Assembly: GCF_035083965.1 (NCBI RefSeq) | Contig: NC_089737.1 | Location: forward strand, 13,629,029-13,693,028 | Length of the DNA: 64,000 bases | From: Branchiostoma lanceolatum | Taxonomy: Eukaryota > Chordata > Leptocardii > Amphioxiformes > Branchiostomatidae | Reading direction: 5' to 3' | Part shown: positions 1 to 12,600 of the stretch, piece by piece | Position numbering within the stretch: position 1 is the stretch's first letter | Layout of the letters: the number at the start of each line of letters is the position of its first letter | Program-made: the position numbers and the translations under genes | Notes under the pieces: generated by a model | What the model saw: the letters and a program-made list of their open reading frames with translations, nothing else | Told to the model about the DNA's origin: nothing | Databases searched by the model: none

Positions 1-94
1 TAGATATATTCCATTTATGCTGCATGTCTAGTGTAACTTTTTATCTTCTGCAAAATGAAAAAAAGGACAAAATGTTTAATCTGCATGGCCTTAC

Positions 95-1756
95 AGCTCT
101 TTGCCGCAGTGAAGTCCGCCTTTGCAGCAGCCGCCAACCTCTTCTCTTGAGATCATCGACGGCAACTTCCACGGGGCTCCAGCATCATAGGGTGTCTCAC
201 ATGGTTCGCCTTTCTCTTGGAACGGCTTGCAGCCTGGAAGGAAATAAACTGAGAGGAAGAACCATGCCGTGCAAATCTACAAAGACTACGTGTGTGTACT
301 GCAGAGACCAAAGTACACGGGCAACCAGACAAAACACAGCTGGTTGTCCCTAAACCCAAGCGAGAGACCTTCAGAAGATCGACACTAGTAGACTACCGAG
401 GACCCGATGTTTGGAACAGACTACCACCAGACAGAAGGGGGATGCAAGTTTAGTCATAATTGGGACCGGATTCGTTCCACGGTAACGCCACATAGCAGTG
501 GTAAGGAGAAACAGTTAATATTACAAGAGAAAAGTAGCAGAGGGAATCCCGAAACATTGGTAGGTAAATATCTCTTTGCACATGAAAAGTTTTTAATTCT
601 TGTGTCGTAAAGAATGGACCGTTCCCGTCGAACACTATATCGAACGTATATAACCACCTGTTCTATTTCGAACACCTCACAACCAAGCGGCGGCGGCCAT
701 TTTGTCCGTCCATGGCTGTTTTTGACGGAGGTGTTTGAAATAGAACAGGGGCGGGGCTTATGGTATTCGCCTGGAACAGTCTATTTGAGTAACCTTGCAT
801 CAAAAACACGTGGCGCCAAGCAGTAGACTGTATCGAGATTTGGATAAGGATTATCAGACAAGCAGACTCTGCGCAGATCTCATCCAACTCACCCCTGGAT
901 CCACCATCCACATACCCACAGCACATGCCCCCCCTCTTGCAGTCAAGATCACTTTCGCAGGCAGTCCCCTCAGGCAAGATTGGGGGGCCAACTCCAGGTA
1001 CTCGACAATTCCCATCGATGGCGTGGTGCAAAGTGTCAGGAGGACACTGCTGCTTCTTGGCCATGGCGACTTCGCGGCACTGCCGGGTGGACGGGCCGGT
1101 AGGAATGCAGAACTGTCCTTCTTCGCAGTCTTCATTCAACGTGCATATCTGCAAGAGAACGCTTGTAGGTCTAGATATGTACACGTCAGGATAGAGATTG
1201 GGATCAGACAGAATCGCCTCTTCAAATGTAAGCTCATCTGTGTTGGTAGAATGCACTATTGTGCAATTTGAGCTTTGATCCAACACAAAGAATCTCCCTC
1301 CCTCTCTGAACCGTGACGGTGCTAGATTCCGTCTTCCCGCAACTTTTGTTTCGCTCCTGAAGTCATCACGTTTCCGGTTCCCCGAAGTTCAGGGCAGTGA
1401 ATCGGACGTCTGATGAAGGTCGGCGAGATCAACCGAAGATCACGATGAGTGTTTTCTTGGTGTTGGAACAAAGCTCAAATTGCACAGTAAAGATTCGCCT
1501 CTTCTACTGTTAGAGATCAGAGTCTCTGTACACAAAATTTTTTGTACATAAATGATCTAAAATGATATTTTACATTGTCCATGTCTTCTTCCCCAGTATT
1601 GCTGCTATCGTCTACAGCGACATCTTTCTTGACCCGCTGAAGGAGCTGGCTGAAGAAGTCAGGGAGTTCACGGCGAGGGCGGATAACTAATGCAAAGGTC
1701 GGTGCCAGCTGTAGTGTCAACAACACGACCGATACAAAAGCTACAACGCTCCTCAT
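95..1756 (-). CDS. DKK3-like: Dickkopf-3-like secreted cysteine-rich protein, copy A (3' end outside window)
   Basis: Three exons are seen on the minus strand: 1756-1574, 1148-893 and 233-95. The phases are 0, then 1, then 2. Exon 1 starts at an ATG and encodes a hydrophobic signal peptide (about residues 1-23), then basic sites RPRR and RVKK. Exon 2 has a Dickkopf-type N-terminal cysteine pattern, then a CESDLDC...GMCCGY stretch. Exon 3 gives CKPF..EGEPC and GLHCGK. Together these resemble the two cysteine-rich domains of the Dickkopf-3 branch, a family of secreted modulators of Wnt and related signalling. After GLHCGKEL the frame meets TAA, but that TAA overlaps a donor (CT|GTAAG) at the same place and phase as in copy B. 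I therefore infer a last exon to the left of the window. Without it, the final cysteine of the colipase-like fold would be missing. The acidic helical module of copy B is absent here, so copy A is the shorter paralogue. Confidence 0.75.
657..749. repeat. short inverted repeat (small foldback) in intron 2 of DKK3-like A
   Basis: The segment at about 657-677 reappears as its reverse complement at about 728-749 with few mismatches, leaving a loop of roughly 50 bases. It lies in the intron between exons 2 and 3 of copy A. No coding role is visible. It is most simply a small foldback element. Confidence 0.6.
1259..1484. repeat. inverted repeat in intron 1 of DKK3-like A
   Basis: About 26 bases at 1259-1285 recur inverted at 1458-1484 with one mismatch. 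The spacer is about 170 bases. It lies in the intron between the signal-peptide exon and the first cysteine-rich exon. It is probably a small non-autonomous element. Confidence 0.6.
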
Positions 1757-2947
1757 TTTTAAGGCTGATTTTGTCGTCTTCTTTGACCATAAATGCCAGC
1801 CAAATTGTGGTAGGAAAGTCTGGTTCGACTAGCAGCCTTCTGGGAGAAAAATCAGGTGGTTTTGCCGGACTTTTTCCCGTTTATATCCCGTGTGGTCGGG
1901 AACAACCACCATATACACAAAAATGGTTGACTGAAAAGCCTCAGAACAAGTTTGACAACTTTTCTAAATGCCAAAGCGAAAGGTGGGGTACGTTTGAAAC
2001 AGTTTATTATGTTTTGGTCGGTGGTCTACAGATCTTTCGCCATGCATTATATCCACACGTATTGCCTTTTACGATTTTACTTATTTCACATGTACAGAAA
2101 AGAAGCCAGCATCACATTGTCCTTCACAAAAAGAATCCATTATAAGAGTAATATGGTAACCTCCCGTCGGCAGCAAAGTATTTGGTATGTCCCGATCAGC
2201 CTTTGACCTTTGATGAATAAATGCACACGTCAGTAGCTTCGGGGCAATGGGGTAGAATCATCAGGCAAACTTGTTGTCTTTAGCGGTCAATGACCTTGAG
2301 TAGTCTTGTTGATTCGGGGCGTGGCGTACATCCTCTGTCTTTCTCAGCTCGGCATTTGATTACTATACCTTTTCTTACAGGTGTTTCATCCGGTCTCCGA
2401 CCTGAACGTTTTAGGCAAAACTTTCCTTCTAAAAAGTTCAGTGAGCGTATCTGTATCGTAATAATTTTGCAGAGTGAATAATCAGCGTACTTTCATCATT
2501 CATTTACCTTTTTCAGAAATTCTAAGCAACAATGTTAGCTTAATACGACAAACCACAATACAACTATACGTCTAAAAAAACTAAGACAGATTTCAAATAT
2601 TCCATTTTAGAGAAGTTATCTTTATTGCAATAAGTGTACTTTAACTTTCAAGTGAGACGTCATAACATCACTAATCTCTTGATGAAGAATTGATGTAGAA
2701 TTTATGTTTATCTGTCAATGAGCCAAGTGGAAAAAAGCAAGAAAGGTCGGTTTATACCTGGGAGAGCAGAGCGTATGTATGCTGAGCTTCTCTAGCTACC
2801 TTTACAATATTGACTCGCATTAGCCTTTTAAAACTTACTTGTATTGTATCATCAGTCGCCGAGTGATACGTATAATTTTGGTCTAATACATTGTGTTAGC
2901 AATCAGAATTTCTAAAGCCTTAAAAATCCTTCATGGTGTATTTAAAC
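1757..2947. other. intergenic stretch between the two DKK3-like genes
   Basis: This is the 5' flank of copy A and the 3' flank of copy B. No open frame with coding character, RNA gene or recognised repeat was seen. The short open frames here are weakly supported and have no splice context. Confidence 0.4.
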
Positions 2948-3434
2948 TGTTTCCTCAATATCATCATATGGTGAGCACCAGCACAAGTTATTCAATGAGA
3001 TATCTACGCCAGGAAGGCATTTTGTGCAATGAATTACGATTTAGCAACATTTTACATATATTTTTATTGCATGACTTGCATCTTAAGCTTGACACGTTAT
3101 TTTTGCCGTTAAGCGAGCTGTGCGCCTCACATCTAATCGTCACGATAAGGCTCGAATTTCGGGGTATCGTCAGGTAAATTTTCATCGATGTCTTCGGCTA
3201 AAATGTTTCCTCAATATTATTATATGGTGACCACCAGCACAAGTTATTCAGTAAGCTTCTACGCCAAGAAAATATCTTGTGACGTTAATTATTTTACGAT
3301 TTAGCAACAGTTTAGATATATTCTTATTGCATTTTTGGCTTCTTGACACATTATTTCGGGCCTTTAAGTGCCTTTAATCGTCACGATAAGGCTCGAACTT
3401 CAGGGTATCGTCAGGGAAATCTTCATCGATTAAT
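2948..3434. repeat. tandem duplication covering the 3' end of DKK3-like B
   Basis: Unit 1 (about 2948-3193) and unit 2 (about 3203-3440) align along their length. Both hold a segment matching the last codons and stop region of the DKK3-like B terminal exon. Unit 2 contains the functional exon end. Unit 1 is a diverged copy holding only the 3' edge, so it is a duplicated gene end and not a second gene. Confidence 0.75.
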
Positions 3435-6400
3435 TCATCGGACTCGTCAGAATCGTCGGAGCTGGGGAAGACTTCTTCATTTATTAGCTCTTTGATTTCT
3501 GAAAGGAACTCCTGAAAGCCGTCATCTTCGGGTTCGGCTTCAGCGACGGCTTCGGGAGTGTTCGGGATCTCTTCGGTGTCCTCGGGAGTGTTCGGGTTAT
3601 CGTCGGTCTCCGAACACTCGACGTCCTCATCCGCCGTGTCGGTCATTCCAAGAACCTCCTTGACCCACTCGTTGAACTGCACAAGGGCGCCGTCATCCTC
3701 CTCCATCGTGTATTCTTCAGCCCCACGGACCTCCCTCTCTGGGACCTGTTCGGAATCCGTCCCGTCATCCTCTACGGTCCCAGCATCCTCTACGACGATC
3801 CCAGCATCCTCTACGGGTGGCTTCGGCATCTCTGCGGGTACCATCGCGTCCGAGACCTCGACACCATCGACGATGCAGACACGAGAACCAGACCTAGAGG
3901 GAAGATTTATAGCATATCATTTCTACTGATTTGGGAAAGCAAAAACCTGTTCTGTTTTGCCTTCTAATCTATGAGCGCCACCATGTTGGTTTGTGACGTC
4001 ATTGTTCGGCCATCTTGCTTCGTCATTGCTATAAATACATCTCACATCTTCTTGCTTCTATGTAAATCCATCCTATCAAACTAATAGAATTCAACTCATT
4101 ACATAAAAACATTTCTAATGTCTTTATCACAATCCCTTCATTTGCTGTCGGTTTATAAATATATCATAACAATATTGCCTACTGTAACTTTCTATCTTCT
4201 ACACATAAAAAGGAAAATGCATATTCTTACAGGACCCACTGAAAAGCAGTGCCATGCCACTGAGGTGGGCCAATCTGTCTTAATAAAACAGAAATGAATA
4301 AATGAATATATTCCGTCTGCCCTTACCCGTCTTTGCCGCAGTGAAGTCCGGTGTTACAGGAGCAGTCGCCGCCCTGCCCTCCAAATAAGGACATCGGCAT
4401 GATCGGCATGAGAAGGGAAAAGAGGCTGGCGTGTGTGCACGGCTCCCCTTCATGCAGGAACGGCTTGCAGACAGTAGTCACGACATCTGAGACCAGGAGA
4501 AAACCAAGAGAAGAAATGACATTCTAACCTGTACAGATTGACATGAAACCTGCCTTCGTTAGCCTGGAGTCCGGCCTTATTAGCCTCCGTCCGCTACCCA
4601 AACTCCGCTCCTCGCCAATAAGAGCGGAGCTTGGGTAGCGGACGGAAGCTAATAAGGCTACTCTCCAAGCAGAGGTTGAATGGGCAGATCGTCACCGTTT
4701 TATCATATGCCGTCATTTTTTGTCGCTAGCCCATTCGTTAGAATGGGCTAGCGACAAAAAATGACGGCATATGATAAAACGGTGACGATCTGCCCATTCA
4801 ACCTCTGCTTGGAGAGTAAATAAGGCAAGCTAATAAGGCTGGACTCCAGGCTAGCCTATACGCACCCAGACCAGGTGCCCTTCTTACTAGCTTGTGTACT
4901 CTAGTCAGTCTCGTAAAGGATAGGGAAACCTAACATCCAACGCATTTTTTCATTGCAACATCAAAAACATTTTTTTATCGCAACATCAAAAACAACACAC
5001 TAAACAAAAGAAAACAAAACACTAACTGTACGGGAACAATACAGTTAGTGTTTCATACTTCGTTACATGTTTTGTAATCTGCCTCTTTGTCATATTTTTT
5101 TGTATGACCTCTTCTCTCATTACCTCAATGAAAAGCGGCCTGCAGGTCAATTTTAAGTTTTCATTGATAGATAGAAAACAAACTCACCACAGGACCCTTC
5201 ACTATCCAGATATCCACAGCACAAGCCGGCCTGGCAGTCATCAGCGACTTCGCAAACAGCGCCCTCTTGCCCTGGTACTGCACCTGTCTGACACCGCCCC
5301 ATGATGCAGAGAGCGGCGCCGCGGCACATCTCGTCTCGGGTGCAGGACTCACCCTCCCCGAAGGGCTCGCCGCACAGCCCGCCGAACAGGGCACCGAAAC
5401 AGACCTTGCCATCGTCACAGTCGTCATCCTGCATGCAGCTCTGCAAGAAAACGCCTATATGTCTCGGTCTGTTTAAGCTGCTCAAGCCGTTTTTATGTCT
5501 CAATTATCTTTATTCTATTACGCACAAACAAGTAAACACGCACACAAACACACACGTACACGCATACACACGTATATGTGACACACACACACAAACACAC
5601 TCACATACACATGTACACACACATACACACACACACTGACACCCACCCACATACACATGCGCACATACACATGCACACAGGCACATACGTTTTCTCTGAC
5701 TTCATCTAGATCTTGTTGCTATGACCCTCAGTGCTGTATCATACTCGTGCGTTCATATCGATCGTATGCCCAGAGGAATAACACCACATCCCGGTATACA
5801 ATGTTTTGTCATCAGACATACCGACAGCTGACGCGCACGTACATGCAAACACAGCACTACTGTATGCCCCCTAAGATTGCCCAACAACGAATTTTGCCAT
5901 TCTTTCTTGCCATGTGTCTGAGAGATACAATACTACTGAAAAAAAATCTTAGATGTGGTTTGTTGAGCTGACACAGAGCATAAAGTTTAATGAGCCCAGC
6001 ACTCTCACTGCACAACAGGGTTCCATTTCCGGACGTTTCATGTATAGAGTATATTCACAAGGAAGAGCCTGGAACTAAACAGGATGACACGCAGGCTATC
6101 TGAGAGATACAATAACACTGAAAAGAAATTCTAGGTCTGGTTTGTTGAGCTGGCACAGAAATTCTGATGATCAGCACTCTGCCACACGCATTTTGACTAA
6201 ACATTGACCTGCCCTGTTTGAATCCAGATTTTAGGTACCTGGTTTTTAGGATGCCAATGCCGAATGAATCGTAAAACGACATCTTTAAAGTTAGAAAAAA
6301 GTCTTACCTTGTCGTCGAAATGGCTTCGAGCGATGTTGGACCAATCTAGATCACTGTCGTCCGAGTCTGAGTTACCATCTCCCTCCCCAGTGCTTATATC

Positions 6401-7429
6401 CTCTATCACGATAGACATGCCCGTCTTCTTGTCTTTCAGCACTTCTTCGTGCACTGTGGCCTTCTGGCCATTGCCAATGTCTTCTTCGAACGTCTTGTTC
6501 TCGACTTCTTCAAGCTCTCCGTCTTCAATCATCTTTTGCTCTGCTTCTAGAAATTCTTCTCCTGCTTCCAGGATTGTCTTCACGAAGTTGGAAATGTCGA
6601 GAAACCCTGGGAGGCTTCTTTCCTTGCGCTTGAGAAATCCGGCAAAGGGATTGGCGGGGAGATCGTTCTCGGCGTTGTGGAGATCTCTCTTCGCTCGCTT
6701 GGCGAAGAAGCCGCCGAAGCTCTTCTCCTTTGGTGCTAGAATTTTGGCGAAGGGGTTGGAGGGGCTTTTCTTCACGGACGTGTGGAGATCTGTCTTGACG
6801 CGCTGGGCAGTGTTGGACCCCTCTGAGTCCTCCCCAGAGTCCTCCTCTGAGTCCTCCTCTGAGTCTGGGTTCTCCTCACATTCCTCCCCAACCGAGCTAA
6901 CCTCCTCTATCACGACAGACATGCCCGTCTTCTTGTCTTTCAGAACCTCTTCGTGCACTGTGGCCATCTGGCCGTCACCGATGTCTTCTTCGAAAGACTC
7001 GTTCTCGACTTCTTCGAAATCTGCGTTCTCCATCATTTCTTGCTCCGCTTCTAGCATTTCTTCTTCTGCTTCCACGATTGTCTTCATGAAGTTTGCAATG
7101 TCGGGCAGGTCCGGAAATTCGAAGCTTCTTTCCTTGCGCTTGAGGGACCCTGCGAAGGGATTGGCGGGGAGATCGTTCACGGGGTTGTGGATATCTCTCT
7201 TCACGCGCTTGGCGAAGAAGCCACCGAAGCTCCTCTCCTTTGGCATCAGAACTTCGGATTCGGAGGAGCTTTCCTTCACAGAGGTGTGGAGATCTTTCTT
7301 GACTCGCTGGAGAATATTGCTGAAGCGGTCAGGAAGCTCTCGGCGATGGCGAAAGATATTCAAAGCAGAGGTCGGCGTCAGCAGTTGCACCAACAGCACG
7401 ACCGCTGCAAAAGCTGCAACACTCCTCAT
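3374..7429 (-). CDS. DKK3-like: Dickkopf-3-like precursor, copy B, with duplicated acidic module and acidic C-terminal tail
   Basis: Four minus-strand exons (7429-6308, 5440-5188, 4486-4327, 3893-3374) join in phases 0, 1 and 2 to give about 684 residues. The ATG at 7429 matches the start of copy A (MRSV signal peptide). Exon 1 carries two copies of a roughly 135-residue acidic, helical module. Each copy ends in ATVHEEVLKDKKTGMS, which resembles the region before the first cysteine domain of vertebrate DKK3. Furin-like sites RVKR and RAKR precede DIHN and DLHN. Exons 2 and 3 give the cysteine-rich domains (CMQDDDC, GLCCGY, CKPF..EGEPC, GLHCGK). Exon 4 opens with SGSRVCIVDG, supplying the final cysteine, and then adds about 155 acidic residues. 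A TAA overlaps the exon 3 donor, so an intron-retained short form is possible. The protein is secreted, and a Wnt-related role is inferred from the family. Confidence 0.8.
4561..4853. mobile_element. nested foldback element with a perfect 77-bp-arm hairpin
   Basis: Outer arms of about 24 bases (4561-4584 and about 4830-4853) are inverted copies. Inside lies a second pair at about 4587-4610 and 4622-4646. Inside that is a hairpin whose arms, 4660-4736 and 4741-4817, are perfectly complementary over 77 bases around a 4-base loop. No coding capacity is present. It sits in the intron between exons 2 and 3 of DKK3-like B. The structure is that of a foldback/MITE-like DNA transposon, and the identical arms suggest a young copy or arm homogenisation. 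Confidence 0.85.
5521..5700. repeat. (CA)n-rich microsatellite
   Basis: An imperfect CA/ACAT simple repeat lies within intron 1 of DKK3-like B. Open frames over it are low-complexity by-products. Confidence 0.85.
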
Positions 7430-9640
7430 TTTGTGAAACTGGTTTCGTCGTCCTCTTTGTACAGAAATACCGACCAAATCGTGGTAAGAAAGGCTGGTTA
7501 GGCTAGTACGTGTCCTTCTGATTGAATGATCATGGGGTTATGACTCACTGTTTACGGTAAGTACATGTTTATACCCAATATGTACGGGACCATCCGACAT
7601 ACACAAAACAAGGTACAGTTGCTTCATAGTGAACGTACACAAACTAGCACAACGACTGCGATTAAAATCGTTAAATCCATGAAGAACCCATATTTATACA
7701 CGAATAGAATGCAAATGTTGCTGTAAACCGTAGTATAGCTCGAGCGCTTCTGCTTTTGTATCAACTGGCGATCGACCCCTCCGAAAGCTGACGTGTTCGT
7801 TCTTTCAACATATCCGGGTCTTTTGTACACGGTGCGAACAAGCTGTCTCTGTTTACATTATCTGTGTGTGATGCATTCATATATTGTGTTTATTAGAGTA
7901 GTCAGAACCATAGGATGTTGGATATTCTTTTTACACAACCAGTATATCTCACCTGCTGACGTATAAAGAATCTCCAATATCCTGAGTTCTACCAACCTGA
8001 TAAAGTTACTTTCGGTATTCAGAACCATGTTCCATAGCTATCAACCCATGTGTTCAAAAATTCATTTTTCCCTAGAACTATCATAAAGTAAAATTTGTTG
8101 CCACCAAGTACGATAGAGGCATTCTCACTAGATAACTTTAGACAACGATTACAGCTAGATGTGCAAAGGTAAGGTGTGACAGGTTGTTCAGTGTAATATA
8201 ACTAGCTGCTGCAATGTCGCGTACCTGCGAAGCTGGTGTGTTACGCTGAAAGGCGGTTAATTGCGGTTGTACTTGCTATGCAATACAGATCCGTTGCAAT
8301 AACTTCAGTTTGTAGGTATTTTTCCTTGCAGTGTAAATGTGACATCATAACTTGTGCATAGACATGTATTGTTACATTTCGTGTCTGATAGTAGCAACCT
8401 ATGTGTTACGACGGTGACTTCTTTTCTTTACGACCTGGTCTGATATTTTTATCATACAGAGGCTAGGCGTTAGTAACTGAGTAAAAGATCTGTCCAGAAC
8501 TTTATTACTAGGTGATACACTAGACACCTTTGACAGTTCATTGACCTTTATGCAATATATTCAAAACATCATAGCAGTTACAATGTTGACGGATTTTTAT
8601 CATACAGATGCTAGGTGTTAGTAACTTAATAAAAGATCCGTCCAGAACAATATTACTAGATAATAGACTGGACGCATTAAAACGTTCAACGACGTTGTAG
8701 TTATTATGTAGTATATTCAAAACATTATAGCAGTTACAATGTTGACGGATTATCATAGTTGTAGCAACTTTTGTGTTTTCCCGCTCAATTCAAATGTACG
8801 TTTTCATACATCATACATCATACATATGCCTTAATCAAGTTTGTCTATACTTTGCTTTTCAACGAAAGATAAATATTGTAGTTTCATCTTCAGTGAGATA
8901 TCACCATAATTACCGATAGAACCAAATGTAGTTTATACATTAAGATTAACCATTATTTGAATACTAGAATATTGAAATTATCATATGCACAAGTGCTCCT
9001 TGCGATTTGGGCTTTGGTTGAGTATTCATCCTATTAATGAAGTAAGGTACATACTATGAAATAATAATTTTGAAATATTTACATCCAATATCGATTTTTT
9101 TGTTACATCATACTTGACAAGTCGGCTTGATTTAACACATTTTTCTGTAGACTATATATATTATCTAAATTCTGAATATTCTTAAGTTATGATCTAAATT
9201 CTGCATGAATATTCATAATTTAACCACTCCCATGTTATGATGATGAATTATATCTGTAACTCGAAATGATGTTTTCACATGCATCACATGATATTTTGTA
9301 CCAGCATGTATGTGTCTTGTACATGTCTATTACCTTGGTCTCCTTTCATGCAGTCTATACCGCAGTTGTTTCTTGCTATGTGGTCTGCCAACTGATTTGT
9401 AGCTTGACAATGAAAATAAATACTAATTAGAATCTCATAAACTGGCCAACTACTGTTTTCCATTGTTCGCCGCAGATGATAAGCTAATGAAATTACAGTA
9501 CATAACTAGAACTGACATTATATTACATAGAATTGACAATTTTTAATAATGAAATTTACCCAACGGGCATTGTCCTCGTATTTCCAACCATATGCTTGCA
9601 TGGTCTTGACTTTTGTTGTTGTTGTTTATTTATTTTTGTT
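7430..9640. other. intergenic region with a 148-bp tandem duplication
   Basis: No gene is seen over about 2.2 kb. The only clear structure is a direct tandem duplication: unit 1 at about 8446-8595 and unit 2 at about 8594-8748, offset by 148 bases and moderately diverged. The rest is AT-rich unique-looking sequence. A (TTG)n tract at 9618-9658 abuts the stop of the death-domain gene. Confidence 0.5.
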
Positions 9641-9657
9641 GTTGTTGTTGTTGTTGT

Positions 9658-12600
9658 TTACCACAGCATGGCGTCACCATAGTTCCCTGCATCTCCATCC
9701 TCTTGGTCGTCATCGGATGGGATGACGGTGGGCTCTTCAGAAAACGAGACCGTCTTCTTCCTCAAGCTGTCATCGCGAGCAACAGACGCAGTCTTCTTCT
9801 GCAAACTCACTCGCCTAAACCTGCCATCTTCGAAAACGTCGTCGTTGCTGCCTGCTCTGGTCTTTCTGAGAACTTGTGTGAAGAAGCCAGCTCGAGAGCC
9901 TCCGTTTTGCGACTCGTCACCTGTTGAATCTCGCGAGGGTTTACGAGACATGTTGACGTAATCTGCTCGCTGGCTTGCACGCAATTCGGTTTCCCTTCTC
10001 ACGTTTACAGAAGATACGTATGATCTGGTATAGTGGTCATCAGATTCGTCTGATCGGGTGTGATTATTCACATATCCCCCAAAGATACGTCCAGTATTCA
10101 ACTGAGGGCTGTCATCGTCATATTGTGTATTCCTCTGAACTTCGGAATGTTCATTGATAGCTTCAAGTTCTTCCTCAGGTACGTATATCACCATCTCTTC
10201 CCTCAGAATATCGGCCGTATGAAACACTGGCTCTTCTGGTGGAGACACTGAAGCTGGCTCCTCGTATGACCATGTAGGTTCGTCATTTAAACTCGCTGAG
10301 TAGTTCGAATCAGTTTCGAACTCGTCAAGTGGATAGTAGATGATCAACTCCTCTTTCACGATCTCAGCCCAGTGAAGTTGGAGAGGGGGTGTGGGTTCTT
10401 TGGTTTCTTCGGCGATGTTTCTCTCGGAAAGACGTGATTCTGTGAATCTTTCCTGTAGCATTTGTTCCTGGTTGATGTTCAGTGTGTTGTCGACCGTTTG
10501 GTTCTCGTATGAGTCCGCATCGATAGCTGTTCGTCGTTGCTGCGGGAGGGGTTGGCGGGTACCGCCGACCAGAAGAAGGTTATCGTACCGGTGGGACTCC
10601 TGTACCGCTTCCGTGTCCAAGTTTTGCCGGTTCTCCTCTTCGACGTCACGGTCGGTTGACCCTTCCCGACGGCTCTGCGAGAATGTATCGTAGCGTTCTT
10701 CATCATCAGTAATGACTTCTGCCGGTCTTTCGGATCTAACAGAGGATTGGCTTAATGTTGCTCTCTCTGAAGAAACTCGGTGGATTTCTTCTGGTGCGCT
10801 CCTTGCTCTTCTTCTTCCTCTTCTGTCCTCCTTGCCGTCGTTTTCAGTTTGCACCGCAGATTTTTGGCTCGTCCGACGTCGCTCTCTCATTTGTCGTCGC
10901 ACAGTTTCTATGGACGGTCTGACTGGCAATGGGTCTTCGTCAACGCGGTCTGTCTCCCGATCTAAGACGATATTTTTGAAGGAATTACGTCGGGTGATTT
11001 CGCCGGCACTTCGGGTACTGTCGTCGCTGGATTCCTGCTCGTTGTTGAGATACATCGGAGACGCCCGACGGCTCGACCTACTTCGTTTTCGCCTCGGAGG
11101 AACAGGTGGGGTTGTCTCTCTTACTTTTGCTTGTCTAGACGTTGTAGCTTTTGCGTCACCATTCTGTTGAGGGCTCTTTGGGCTTCTGCGTGTGTCAGGA
11201 ACGTCTTCTTGTGTTATCTTTTGCTGTACAGAGCTATTGTCCTCTTCAATGCTGTGCAATTTAGGGAGTAATACTGGAATAACCGGACCCTTTTCTTTCG
11301 ATGGCCTCTCCCAATATAAGAAGTCGCCTTCTTGAGAACTGAGAGGTGTGCTCGGTACTATACGGACGATGGAGCTCTGGCTTTTTGGTCTCTCTTTCCT
11401 TCGTTCGTTCTTTTTCTCTGGAGGATGGATCGTCACTCTGGTCCAGTCAGTTATTTCTTCGACTAGTTTCTTTTGGGAGTGGGTCCTAGTCCAGTCAGTT
11501 GTTCTTTCGACTGGTTTCTTTAGCGAGTGGGCCTTTGTCCAGTCAGTTATTTCTTGGACTGGTTTCTTTTGGGAGTGCGGAGTGGGAATCCGCTGGTAGT
11601 TTTTGATACCGTCGATCGTACGTTCGCGAGGTTTTGCCCTGTGTTCGAGAAACCGGCTGTGTCGTATTTGTTTCGTTCTTGGTGGTGGCACGGGCAGCTT
11701 CGGAGGTGCAGTACGGGCGTGGCTACGCGTGGGGGCGCTGGAGTGGACGGTCTCTGACCGTCGCAATTGTGTGTTGTGTGAAGTCACTTTTGGAGGCTCC
11801 TCGCTTCGTCTTGTTTTTGCTTCGTCAGAAATGACCTTCTTCGATGGTGCAGTGCTGGTGTGGCTACGCATGGGGACGCTTGAATGGATAGACCCTGACT
11901 GTTGCACCGGTGAGTTGGATATGGTGACTTTTGGAGGCTTCTCGTTGGTCTTGGGTCTTCTTAGTACTCGGTCAGAAGTAACCGTCTTCGTAGGCGCAGT
12001 AAAGGCGCTAGGATGGATGTTTTCTGACCGTTGTAGTGGTGTGTAGTGAGTAGCCGCGTGTAAAGGTTGTTCGCTGGGTGTTGCTTGTACTGGACTACAA
12101 GTAACCTTCGACTTCTTTGATTCTGATTTGGAAGGTTTTTTCTCCTTCCGTGTTTTAGATTTCTTCTTCACAAAGATAAATGTAGGAGAATGGTTCTCCA
12201 CTTGTACTGTTTTCTCCTGAACTGCACTTGAATTAGAACTGGTCTCGTGTGTCGGTGTCGATGCCGAACTTTGCTCGGGTGTTGATACTTCTTTTTCAAC
12301 TTTGAGGAACTGTACACCACCTAAAGTTGCTTCAGAACAAAGAAAGTAGACTGTTGAATGAGTATCATTTGAATTGCAATTATCATGACCATGATTCCTT
12401 ACTCATACAACATGTAAACGTACACGACTGCATATTTTTAGAAATAAGATATGATATATGATGAAATATAGGGACAGGCAGACAGAGAGATCAGAAAACT
12501 TTAAATAGATATAGCCAGATATCATGGCAAGATTTCATCAAAATATTGCACCTTAACATAACGTTTTTATGTCATAAGTTATGAAAAGTAACTTTATGAC

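Noticed and set aside
6264-7436. 390-residue plus-strand frame opposite DKK3-like B exon 1
   Set aside because: Antisense shadow of an acidic, Ser-rich exon. The minus strand has the signal peptide, splice sites and homology.
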